Assembly: GCF_010692325.1 (NCBI RefSeq)
Contig: NZ_JAAHHW010000058.1
Location: 1-40,784, forward strand
Reading direction: 5' to 3'
Source: Moorena sp. SIO3I8
GTDB taxonomy: Bacteria; Cyanobacteriota; Cyanobacteriia; Cyanobacteriales; Coleofasciculaceae
DNA length: 40,784 nt
The position numbers and the translations under genes were made by a program. The notes under the pieces were generated by a model, which was not told the DNA's origin, made no database searches, and saw only the letters and a program-made list of their open reading frames with translations. Shown here one piece after another: positions 33,665-40,784 of this stretch (position 1 is the stretch's first letter; the number at the start of each line of letters is the position of its first letter).

Positions 33665-34519
33665 ATGAAAAATTTAACAACTCTGGCATCAATGTCTATA
33701 GCTTTAGTAGCTTGCTTTTGGCTACAATCCTGTGCCCAATCTCCAGAAGTAGCTACCCAATCAACCGATCAGTTGCAGGGTAAGTTGGTTTTAACTGGTT
33801 CTAGTACAGTAGCCCCCCTGGCGTCGGAAATTGGCAAGGGTTTTGAATCAGAAAATCCTGGTGTACGGGTGGATGTGCAGACAGGAGGCTCGTCTCGCGG
33901 TATTGCAGATGCTCGCCAAGGAGTCGCTGATATTGGCATGGTGTCTCGTGACCTTAAGCAGAGCGAGAAAGATCTGCAAGGGTTTGCGATCGCTCGTGAT
34001 GGGATTGGCATTATCGTCCATAAAACTAATCCGGTGCAATCCCTGAGTAATCAACAGATTGTGGATATCTATCAGGGCAAAATTGATAACTGGCAAGATG
34101 TGGGAGGCAAGAGGGCACCAATTACAGTAGTCAACAAAGCCGAGGGGCGCTCTACCTTAGAGTTATTTCTGAAGTACTTCCAGCTGAAAAATAGCGAGAT
34201 TAAGGCAGATGTGGTGATTGGGGATAATGAGCAGGGGATTAAGACCGTGGCGGGTAATCCTAATGGGATTGGTTATGTCTCTATTGGCACAGCAGAATAT
34301 AGCAGCAAACAGAATGTTCCGATTAAGTTACTGCCCGTTGCTGGAATAGCCGCAACCACAGAAAATGTTCAAAACGGCACATTCCCCCTGTCTCGTTCCC
34401 TGACGTTAGTCACCAAAACTATTCCGGTTGGGTTAGATAAAGCATTTATTGAGTTTTCGCGATCGCAAAAGGTACAAGACATTGTTAAAGAGCAAAACTT
34501 TGTCCCCCTCTCGGAGTGA
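33665..34519 (+). CDS. pstS: Phosphate ABC transporter substrate-binding lipoprotein PstS
   Basis: Binds inorganic phosphate in the periplasm for the Pst importer. The 284-aa precursor has a lipoprotein signal (LVACFWLQSCAQ, lipid-anchored Cys). The domain contains TGSSTVAPLASEIGKGFE, TGGSSRGIADARQG and NKAEGRSTLELF, which match PBP-like phosphate-binding blocks (S/T residues contacting the anion). ATG 33665 is used; the frame also allows a TTG 3 bp earlier. The 3' end overlaps the pstC frame, so the two are translationally linked. The phosphate role is supported by the pstC-pstA-pstB order. Confidence 0.9.
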   Translation: MKNLTTLASMSIALVACFWLQSCAQSPEVATQSTDQLQGKLVLTGSSTVAPLASEIGKGFESENPGVRVDVQTGGSSRGIADARQGVADIGMVSRDLKQSEKDLQGFAIARDGIGIIVHKTNPVQSLSNQQIVDIYQGKIDNWQDVGGKRAPITVVNKAEGRSTLELFLKYFQLKNSEIKADVVIGDNEQGIKTVAGNPNGIGYVSIGTAEYSSKQNVPIKLLPVAGIAATTENVQNGTFPLSRSLTLVTKTIPVGLDKAFIEFSRSQKVQDIVKEQNFVPLSE

Positions 34520-35354
34520 TACTCTCCTAATCTTGACCCTACAAGGCTGTGCTGTGGTGGCTGGTGCTATCGTGGTGCTGATTGTTGTGTTCCTAATCAC
34601 GGAAGCCTTGCCAGTATTGGGACAAGTAGGATTACTCCCTTTTTTTACCGATCCATCCTGGCATCCTGCCGAGACTCTGTACAACTTCACCCCTATGCTT
34701 TGGGGTACCCTATTCGTCACGGCTGGCGCGATGGTAGTGGCCACACCCCTGGGAATTCTATCTGCAGTCTTTTGTCAGTATTACGCGCCTCCACCCATTG
34801 CTGGACTTTATCGACGGCTAATTGAATTGTTGGCAGGGATGCCCTCAGTTGTTTACGGCTTCTGGGGTTTGGTGGAGCTAGTTCCCCTAATTGGACGCTT
34901 CCAGCCACCAGGAGCCAGTCTCCTAGCTGGAATTGCGATTCTGACCCTGATGATTTTGCCAACTATTGCTCTGACCGCAGACGCTAGCTTTGCGAAAGTC
35001 CCCCCAGAATACCTACAGGGAGCAGCAGCCCTGGGACTATCCCGCTGGGCAACAGTCCAAGGTGTTGTGTTTCCGGCTGCTAAGTCGGGGCTGTTTACTG
35101 GCTTGATTTTAGGAACAGGACGGGCGATTGGAGAAACCATGGCCGTGCTGATGGTGTGTGGCAATGTGGTGCAAACTCCCAAAAGCCTATTTGAGCCGAT
35201 GCGAACTCTTACTGCCAATATTGCCTTGGAAATGGCTTACGCTATTGGCAATCACCGCTCAGCACTTTTTGTCAGTGGCTTGCTGCTGATGGCAATAATT
35301 TTGGTACTGGTAGCAATTGCAGAAATCATCAGCAAGGAAGGAATTTATGAGTAA
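34449..35354 (+). CDS. pstC: Phosphate ABC transporter permease PstC
   Basis: One of the two membrane subunits of the Pst transporter. About 301 aa with six hydrophobic helices. The EAA-type cytoplasmic loop is LQGAAALGLSRWATVQGVVF, followed by GRAIGETMAVLMV, as expected of PstC. The start is uncertain: a TTG at 34449 lies 71 bp inside pstS, and another TTG at 34500 overlaps pstS by 20 bp. The downstream TTG is a good alternative because the membrane part begins soon after it. No ATG precedes the first helix. pstA follows after 124 bp containing repeats. Confidence 0.88.
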   Translation: MSFRDRKRYKTLLKSKTLSPSRSDTLLILTLQGCAVVAGAIVVLIVVFLITEALPVLGQVGLLPFFTDPSWHPAETLYNFTPMLWGTLFVTAGAMVVATPLGILSAVFCQYYAPPPIAGLYRRLIELLAGMPSVVYGFWGLVELVPLIGRFQPPGASLLAGIAILTLMILPTIALTADASFAKVPPEYLQGAAALGLSRWATVQGVVFPAAKSGLFTGLILGTGRAIGETMAVLMVCGNVVQTPKSLFEPMRTLTANIALEMAYAIGNHRSALFVSGLLLMAIILVLVAIAEIISKEGIYE

Positions 35355-35394
35355 TAACTTATATCAAGTCTGGTTGAATACCCATAATTAAGGA

Positions 35395-35452
35395 GAGGGT
35401 GGGGAGATGGGGAGATAGGGAGATAGGGACATAGGGACATAGGGAGATATTT
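35395..35452. repeat. STRR, heptamer AGGGAGA/AGGGACA, in the pstC-pstA gap
   Basis: GGGGAGATGGGGAGATAGGG and similar heptamers, then AGGGACAT copies, lie between pstC and pstA. They separate genes that are usually adjacent or overlapping. Confidence 0.8.
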
Positions 35453-35478
35453 ATTAAGGGTAATTATCCTGACATGAT

Positions 35479-36372
35479 ATGAAAACGAAGCCACAACCGA
35501 CAACCGACAACTTCCAACCTGCAACCGACAACTTCCAACCTGCAATCGACAACTTCCAAGTTTCAACGGTGATGATTTGGGCGATCGCACTGTTCGTAAC
35601 TGCTGTATTCCTCTGGATTTTGAGTGATATCGTCTGGCACGGTGTCGGACAAATTAACTGGGAATTCCTGACTACTGCACCAAAGAATGCTGGACGGGAA
35701 GGAGGGATTGCTCCAATTCTGGTTTCCACTCTCCTAATTTTAGGTGTATGTATGACCGTTTCTGTTCCGATTGGAGTAGGGACAGCAATACTGCTAGCTG
35801 AGTTCACAGATACTAAGAGTATTTTCGGGCGTCTGGTTCGTCGTAGCTTAGATGTGCTGGCAGGGGTACCGTCGATTGTGTTTGGACTATTTGGCAATGC
35901 CTTTTTCTGCAAAACCCTAGGGCTAGGCTTTTCAATTTTGTCTGGGGGGTTGACATTAGCCTGTATGGTGTTGCCAATCCTAATTCGATCAACAGAGGAA
36001 GGGTTTCGCGCCGTTAGTGATGATTATCGGCTATCTGCCACTGCCCTTGGTTTATCCCGCACTACCACTCTCTGGAATTTGCTGTTACCAGCCGCAGCAC
36101 CGGGACTAGTGGTGGGATTAGTGTTAGGGATAGGGCGAGCGATCGCTGAGACCGCAGCACTGATCTTTACTAGTGGTTATGTGGATCGGATGCCAGAGTC
36201 TTTGCTGGATTCTGGGCGATCGCTGTCGATTCATATTTTTGATTTGTCGATGAATGTAACAGGGGGAAATGCTAATGCTTATGCCTCAGCTTTAGTGTTG
36301 CTGGTCTTGTTGTTGCTGATTAATGGTACAGCAGCATTGATGGCTGAGTATTGGTTGGGTGCATCTCATTAA
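35479..36372 (+). CDS. pstA: Phosphate ABC transporter permease PstA
   Basis: The second Pst membrane subunit, 297 aa. The core begins near MIWAIALFVTAVFLWILSDI, continues with GVPSIVFGLFGNAFF, and contains the EAA-like loop YRLSATALGLSRTTTLWNLL and GRAIAETAALIFTSGY. The N-terminal 30 residues are unusual: DNFQPAT, DNFQPAI and DNFQVST, encoded by a 21-bp repeat (three times 7). Typical PstA has no such tail, so it looks like repeat DNA recruited into the gene. ATG 35479 is the first start. The true start could be further inside. The stop TAA is the first bases of the repeat at 36370-36463. Confidence 0.9.
   Translation: MKTKPQPTTDNFQPATDNFQPAIDNFQVSTVMIWAIALFVTAVFLWILSDIVWHGVGQINWEFLTTAPKNAGREGGIAPILVSTLLILGVCMTVSVPIGVGTAILLAEFTDTKSIFGRLVRRSLDVLAGVPSIVFGLFGNAFFCKTLGLGFSILSGGLTLACMVLPILIRSTEEGFRAVSDDYRLSATALGLSRTTTLWNLLLPAAAPGLVVGLVLGIGRAIAETAALIFTSGYVDRMPESLLDSGRSLSIHIFDLSMNVTGGNANAYASALVLLVLLLLINGTAALMAEYWLGASH
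35506..35567 (+). repeat. 21-bp tandem repeat in the 5' end of pstA
   Basis: Three units of GACAACTTCCAACCTGCAAC-type sequence start at 35506, 35527 and 35548 and encode the N-terminal DNFQPxx repeats. 21 bp is three heptamers, in keeping with the other STRR tracts. Confidence 0.8.
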
Positions 36373-36463
36373 AGCTGTTTGAGCCAGTGGTGCGTTACAA
36401 GCAGCAACCTAAGGCTGGTTACGAGGCGGAAAATCTCCAGTCCCCCTAACGCACCCTACGCAA
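36370..36463 (+). repeat. About 95-bp repeat with GTGCGTTA/TAACGCAC arms, copy 2
   Basis: AAAGCTGTTTGAGC, GGTGCGTTAC, a variable centre, GAGGCGGAAAATC and CCCCTAACGCACCCTACGCA follow in the same order as in copy 1 (7668-7771, minus strand). It starts at the pstA stop codon. Confidence 0.65.
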
Positions 36464-36499
36464 CTAATTCCGAATTACCAATTTCCAATTACTAATTAC

Positions 36500-36667
36500 T
36501 ATAGGGTTTTTCATAGCTATGAGGTAGACATTTTTTTCGATTCCCGATTCCCGATTCCCGATTCCCGATTCCCGATTCCCGATTCCCGATTCCCTGTTCC
36601 CAGATCCGCTGTTCCCTGTTCCCTAAAATCCACGACGAAAGTACCTCACCAAATTGAAAACCGCTAG
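36500..36667. mobile_element. Family-1 STRR element between pstA and pstB
   Basis: Left TATAGGGTTTTTCATAGCTA then GAGGTAGACA, right AGTACCTCACC and AAAACCGCTAGA. The core has CCCGATT then CCCTGTT heptamers, plus the reversed module TCCCAGATCCGCTGTT at 36598. The element ends 22 bp before the pstB ATG. Confidence 0.65.
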
Positions 36668-36688
36668 AATTTCCAATTTCCAAAAACA

Positions 36689-37534
36689 ATGGTTAACCCT
36701 TTAGAAATAAAACAGCGATTACCGGTAAGCCAGTCTATAAACGACCCATTGATTCAGACCGAGCGGCTATGTTTACATTATGGAACAAAACCGGCCTTTG
36801 CTGATGTATCGTTGCCAATTTATAAAGGTTCGATTACCGCACTAGTGGGACCATCTGGTTGTGGAAAGACTAGTTTTTTAAGTTGCCTAAATCGCTTGAC
36901 AGATTTGATTCCTAATGCTAAAGTTACCGGTAGGATTCGCATTGGTTCCCTAGATGTGCTGAGTCCTAGGATGGATGCGATCGCAAAGCGTGGTGCTATG
37001 GAGCTAATTGCACTTCGCCGTCGTGTTGGAATGATTTTCCAAAAGCCGAGTCCCTTCCCCTTCTCAATCTGGAAGAATCTGGCCTTTCCGTTGCGGGAAC
37101 ATGGTGTTAAAAACCGGGATAACATTGCTCAGCTCATAGAAACCGCACTCCGGGATGTTGGTTTGTGGGATGAAGTAAAAGACCGACTACACACTTCGGC
37201 TCTTGCTCTATCTGGTGGTCAAAAGCAGCGCCTTTGCATTGCCCGTGCCTTGGTTTTGCAACCGGAAGTACTCCTATTAGATGAACCCTGTAGTGCCCTC
37301 GATCCCATATCCAGCGGTGTGGTCGAAGATTTGATAGCTAGGCTCAGGGGACGCTACACCCTGGTGATTGTTACCCATAACCTAGCTCAAGCCAGACGAA
37401 TTGCTGACTATACTGCCGTCTTCTGGGTCAAGGAAGCAGTGGGGCGATTGATTGAATACGGCTGTGTGGAGCAGATTTTTGAATCACCTCAACAAGCCTT
37501 GACAGCTGCCTATGTGAATGGAATGAGAGGATAA
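36689..37534 (+). CDS. pstB: Phosphate ABC transporter ATP-binding protein PstB
   Basis: The ATPase of the Pst phosphate importer. The 281-aa protein has Walker A GPSGCGKTS (residues 54-62), Q-loop MIFQKPSPFPFS, signature LSGGQKQRLCIARAL, and Walker B VLLLDEPCSALDP, then the H-loop in VIVTHNLAQARR. The C-terminal RLIEYGCVEQIFESPQ is typical of PstB. ATG 36689 has little ribosome-binding sequence. The gene is 316 bp from pstA, separated by two repeat elements, so it may be expressed from an internal promoter or at lower level. Confidence 0.93.
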   Translation: MVNPLEIKQRLPVSQSINDPLIQTERLCLHYGTKPAFADVSLPIYKGSITALVGPSGCGKTSFLSCLNRLTDLIPNAKVTGRIRIGSLDVLSPRMDAIAKRGAMELIALRRRVGMIFQKPSPFPFSIWKNLAFPLREHGVKNRDNIAQLIETALRDVGLWDEVKDRLHTSALALSGGQKQRLCIARALVLQPEVLLLDEPCSALDPISSGVVEDLIARLRGRYTLVIVTHNLAQARRIADYTAVFWVKEAVGRLIEYGCVEQIFESPQQALTAAYVNGMRG

Positions 37535-37761
37535 AGCTGTGCTCTTCCCTGCTCCGAATTCCCGTAAGCATATGCGCTACGCGCACGCTGCGCGAACAGC
37601 GGTCAGCCGTCAGTGGTCAGCCGTTGGCCGTTGGCCACGCTACGCGAACAGCTTATTTTATTCAAAAGCTGATAGCTGATAGCTGATAGCTGATAGCTGA
37701 TAGTTGATAGCTGATAGCTGATAGCTGATAGCTGATAGCTGATAGCTGATAGCTGATAGCT
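37535..37761. repeat. GCGCGAAC repeat and TAGCTGA STRR
   Basis: AAGCATATGCGCTACGCGCA (37566 on) is the reverse complement of 23381-23416. GGCCACGCTACGCGAACAGC follows. A nearly pure TAGCTGA array (about 12 copies) runs 37666-37760. No gene lies here. Confidence 0.75.
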
Positions 37762-37924
37762 TACGATTGGGCGTTGCTGATTCTGAGTATGGTTTCGCCC
37801 CCCTAGCCCCCCAATTCTGGGGGGAACAAAACTATCAAAGTCCCCCAAAGTTGGGGGATTTAGGGGGCTGCAATAAAATCAGATAATCGCCCTTCATTCC
37901 TTAATTCAGCAACGCCTACGATTG
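37762..37924. mobile_element. MITE copy B with intact 8-bp target duplication
   Basis: Ends GGCGTTGCTGA (37770-37780) and TCAGCAACGCC (37906-37916) are perfect inverted repeats. They are flanked by the direct repeat TACGATTG at 37762-37769 and 37917-37924. The interior has CCCCCCAATTCTGGGGGG and other C/G palindromes. It carries no gene, so it must be moved in trans. The transposase family is unassigned. It sits 3 bp beyond the MscS gene stop. Confidence 0.85.
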
Positions 37925-37927
37925 TTC

Positions 37928-39091
37928 CTAATTCATACTGGTGTCAGGCAACCAGTTAAGTTCCTTTCTCATATAAACATGGAGCTGATTAATCTCCTCG
38001 TTTTCCAGGATTTCTAATATGGCTAGATTCAAGTTGCTCTGGACATCATAGTAGAGCTTGGGCTCAATCACAAATACCCTAATTTTAATCACACGAGCAT
38101 TCTGTTCAAGGCGGGAAAATACAACTACCATTTTCTGCTTGTTCACGGCATCGATAGTCGGAATTTTTTCTTTAATAGCCTGACAAATTCGCCTAGTTTG
38201 CTTGGCCGAAATCCCATCAATTTTCAGATTTAAATTTATGCCCCACTGAACTGTCTCGCCAGTCTTATCTGACCAATTTGCAAAAATTCCAGAAATCATT
38301 TTAGAATTGGGAAGTTTTTTGGTATAACCCCACTCAGTAATAAGAAGCCTTGTACTTCTCAGACCAATATTGAGTATCTTTACCCTACCACTTACTCCGT
38401 CCAATACTATCACGTCACCGGGTTTATAGAGACCATCAGCGTAGATAACCACTGTACAAAACCAATCATAAACAATGTCTTTTAATAACAAACCTAAGGC
38501 GACACCTGCGCCACCGAGTAGACCGATCAGTGCACCGGCAGATGACCCCAACAAAATTTCACTGGCTTTAATAGCGGCAATCACGATTGCTGCGATCTGA
38601 AAAAGCTTTGGGAAGTAGGGAACTAACAAATCGTCTAGTTCAGTGTCAGTGTTTGCCGCTAATCCGGCTAGAAGCTCCCCCAGTAGTGGAGCAGCACGGT
38701 AAAGAATATAAGTGGCAATGAACAGAATGCTCATAAACAGAATCTCGGGGATTTTCTGATTCTGTTCAGGAGTAAGATGGGTGGCCACAACTAGATGTAC
38801 TAGCCATAGTCCAGCGATCCAAATTAGCCAGCCTAATGGTGCCCTAAGAATCCTAATTAACTCATCGTCTAGGGTGGTTTCTGTACCGCTAGTTATCAGC
38901 TCGAGTCTGTGAATGATTATTGAAGTGAACAAGCCTCGCAATATATGGGTGAAGAGGAGGATGAGCACCACAATAACTATCGTGGTAACAGGAATGTTGG
39001 GGAGCTGGAAGTCGGACTCAAAGATCTTTTCTTTGATTAGGTTGATTCTATTGTTGAATGTACTCTTAAGGTTTTCCATGGTTTCAACCAA
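37928..39091 (-). CDS. Mechanosensitive ion channel (MscS) family protein, copy 1
   Basis: A 387-aa membrane protein. After a short soluble start (NLKSTFNNRINLIKEKIFES) there are about four to five hydrophobic helices up to SAGALIGLLGGAGVALGLL, the Gly/Ala-rich pore-lining helix of MscS channels. The beta domain LYKPGDVIVLDGVSGRVKIL and IGLRSTRLL follow, then a cytoplasmic alpha/beta region. It releases solutes on osmotic down-shock or has a signalling role. The start ATG at 39091 could instead be 39076 (MENLK). A tandem homologue begins upstream at 39678. The stop is next to a MITE. Confidence 0.9.
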   Translation of the reverse strand: MVETMENLKSTFNNRINLIKEKIFESDFQLPNIPVTTIVIVVLILLFTHILRGLFTSIIIHRLELITSGTETTLDDELIRILRAPLGWLIWIAGLWLVHLVVATHLTPEQNQKIPEILFMSILFIATYILYRAAPLLGELLAGLAANTDTELDDLLVPYFPKLFQIAAIVIAAIKASEILLGSSAGALIGLLGGAGVALGLLLKDIVYDWFCTVVIYADGLYKPGDVIVLDGVSGRVKILNIGLRSTRLLITEWGYTKKLPNSKMISGIFANWSDKTGETVQWGINLNLKIDGISAKQTRRICQAIKEKIPTIDAVNKQKMVVVFSRLEQNARVIKIRVFVIEPKLYYDVQSNLNLAILEILENEEINQLHVYMRKELNWLPDTSMN

Positions 39092-39677
39092 AATACAGTA
39101 ACATAGATCGACCTGTGCCTAGCTAAATTGCAAGTCGATGGCAAGTCTCTTGATGGATTTATTTTACTATAAGTGGGTAATTTAACCAATACTCCTAGGT
39201 ATGCAATCAACATGATTGACACCAATTGCCCGTTTGGGCAGCACCCTAGGAGCGAGTTTGAAAGGTTTACTATCTGGGGTGCATCTGATATTTGTAAAAA
39301 AGAAAGGCCCGGGGCCCGGGCGCGGGAATTTTCTTATAATTTTTGCCTAATTTCAAAGGTGCGCTTGACCTTGGCGAATTAAATTCGCGCTTTGGTGCGC
39401 GCCTAAATAGCGATACAGCTTCGGAACAGAGGAGCCAACGCTGCATCGCTTGTTCAAAGCATTGCTAGGATTTAGATACCACCTCACTAACTAAATTTCC
39501 CGGCTCTCCTAGACTGATTATAGTAAATGAGTAGTTTAAATTAGCTTAACCCCTTAAATAGCAAGGGATTCAATAAACTAAAAATACATTTTTATTAAAA
39601 TTGCATTTTTAAATTACTCAAAGCCTTACTAAATAAGGGCTATAGCTATTATTTTAGCATAATTTTTTATAGCCACC
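39092..39677. other. Gap between the two MscS copies
   Basis: 586 bp without a gene. It contains a TGCCC-GTTT-GGGCA hairpin (39227-39240), GC-rich GGCCCGGGGCCCGGGCGCGG (39306 on), hairpin copy F (39357-39404), a fragment of the GATGCA repeat (39440-39455), and an 11-bp inverted pair GGCTCTCCTAG (39502-39512) with CTAGGAGAGCC (39678-39688). The last arm lies at the stop of copy 2. From 39540 the sequence is AT-rich. Confidence 0.45.
39357..39404. repeat. GGTGCG hairpin element, copy F
   Basis: AGGTGCGCTTGACC and TGGTGCGCGCCT flank TTGGCGAATTAAATTCGCGC. The right arm is less perfect than in other copies. It lies between the two MscS genes. Confidence 0.6.
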
Positions 39678-40784
39678 CTAGGAGAGCCAATTTCCCTTGC
39701 TCTGTTTGTAGTCTTGAAGTTGCTTTTCCAGCTCAATATGCAGGTGATCAATCTCCTCTTTTTCCAGGATTTCTAAGATGGCTATGTTCAAGTCTTGCTG
39801 GGCAGAATATTCGAGGTTGGTATCAATCACAAATACCCTAATCATAATCACACGAGCATTCTCTTCAATGTGGGAAAATAACACTTTCATTTTCTGCTTG
39901 TGCAAGCCATCGATAGTCGGAATTGTTTCTTTAAGAGCCTGACAAATTCGGAGAGTTTGCTCCGCTGAAATCCCATCAATTTTCAGAGTTAAATTTATGC
40001 CCCATTCCAACGTTTCGCCAGTCTTATGGGACCTATTTCCCACAATTTTAGCAATCATTTGAGAATTGGTAACTTTTTTGATATAACCCCAGTTCTTAAT
40101 AAGAACCCTTGTACTTCTCAGACCAATATTGAGTATCTTTACACTACCACTTACTCCGTCCAATACTATCACGTCACCGGGTTTATAGAGACGATCAGCA
40201 TAGATAATCACCGTACAACACCAGTCATAGACAATCTCTTTGAATAACAAACCTAAGGCGACACCTGCGCCACCGAGTAGACCGATCAGTGCACCGGCAG
40301 ATGACCCCAACAAAATTTCACTGGCTTTAATGGTAGCAATCAGGATTGCTGCGATCTGAAAAAGCTTTGGGAAGTAGGGGACGAACAAATCGTCGAGTTC
40401 AGTTTCAGTGTTGGCCGCTAATCCGGCTAGAAGCTCCCCCAGTAGTGGAGCAGCACAGTAAAGAATATAGGTGGCAATGAACAGAGCACTCACAAACAGA
40501 ATCTCGGGGATTTTCTGATTCTGTTCAGGACTAAGATGGGTGGCCACAACTAGATGTACTAGCCATAGTCCAGCGATCCAAATTAGCCAGCCTAATGGTG
40601 CCCTAAGAATCCTAATGAACTCATCGTCTAGGGTGGTTTCTGTACCGCTAGTCAGACGCTCGAGTCTGTGAATGATTATTGAAGTGAACAAGCCTCGCAA
40701 TATATGGGTGAAGAGGAGGATGAGCACCACAATAACTATCGTGGTAACAGGAATGTTGGGGAGCTGGAAGTCGGACTCAAAGAT
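39678..40784 (-). CDS. Mechanosensitive ion channel (MscS) family protein, copy 2 (5' end outside the window)
   Basis: A homologue of the gene at 37928 in the same orientation. The frame stays open to base 40784, encoding IFESDFQLPNIPVTTIVI before the first in-window Val, exactly as in copy 1, so the true N-terminus lies beyond the edge. Membrane helices, the pore-like SAGALIGLLGGAGVALGLL and the KPGDVIVLDGVSGSVKIL beta domain are all present. In the aligned membrane half (about 205 residues) I count about 17 differences from copy 1. The last 140 or so residues differ at many more positions. The C-terminus (LEKQLQDYKQSKGNWLS) is distinct. Confidence 0.9.
   Translation of the reverse strand: MFESDFQLPNIPVTTIVIVVLILLFTHILRGLFTSIIIHRLERLTSGTETTLDDEFIRILRAPLGWLIWIAGLWLVHLVVATHLSPEQNQKIPEILFVSALFIATYILYCAAPLLGELLAGLAANTETELDDLFVPYFPKLFQIAAILIATIKASEILLGSSAGALIGLLGGAGVALGLLFKEIVYDWCCTVIIYADRLYKPGDVIVLDGVSGSVKILNIGLRSTRVLIKNWGYIKKVTNSQMIAKIVGNRSHKTGETLEWGINLTLKIDGISAEQTLRICQALKETIPTIDGLHKQKMKVLFSHIEENARVIMIRVFVIDTNLEYSAQQDLNIAILEILEKEEIDHLHIELEKQLQDYKQSKGNWLS

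Overview
The window looks like the chromosome of a filamentous, probably marine, cyanobacterium of the Moorena/Oscillatoriales type. The evidence is more than 25 HIP1 octamers (GCGATCGC), many heptanucleotide short tandem repeats (STRRs), several small hairpin and MITE-like families, wide intergenic gaps, and protein families typical of cyanobacteria (Slr1609-type acyl-ACP synthetase, ClpS, plastid-like PDH E2, ArsM/ArsS arsenosugar genes, PEP-CTERM proteins). The genus is inferred from repeat style only. No tRNA, rRNA, CRISPR array or intact transposase gene was seen.

Layout. 1-4.4 kb: inositol monophosphatase, a small conserved protein resembling the carboxysome chaperone CcmS, a cupin, a vWA-like protein and an alpha/beta hydrolase. 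4.6-13.8 kb, all on the minus strand: a glycan or surface-modification cluster with a 1464-aa protein fusing two TPR arrays to two different glycosyltransferases, a PIG-L deacetylase, a 704-aa protein with two LamG/ConA-like regions, and a closely spaced FkbM methyltransferase. 14-15.5 kb: a small HTH protein, a MITE and an Rpn-type nuclease. 15.7-21.9 kb: FAD monooxygenase, LarE, ABC-2 permease, CPBP protease, ClpS and a second alpha/beta hydrolase. 22.2-28 kb: two PEP-CTERM proteins, PDH E2, a lipoprotein, a YlqD protein and an unexplained structured stretch. 28.1-33.4 kb: acyl-ACP/acyl-CoA synthetase, then arsM-arsS-arsR. 33.6-37.5 kb: a pstS-pstC-pstA-pstB phosphate transporter with repeats inserted between its genes. 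37.9-40.8 kb: two tandem MscS-like channel genes, the second running off the window.

The least ordinary content is the repeat ecology. STRR tracts are not simply scattered. Many are the cores of two families of elements with inverted-repeat ends, sometimes with another hairpin element nested inside, and they sit against gene starts, inside operons and even in coding ends. Other observations worth checking are the dual-glycosyltransferase protein, a structured gene-free stretch at 27.67-28.09 kb, a 24-bp palindrome between arsM and arsS, and uneven divergence of the two MscS copies.
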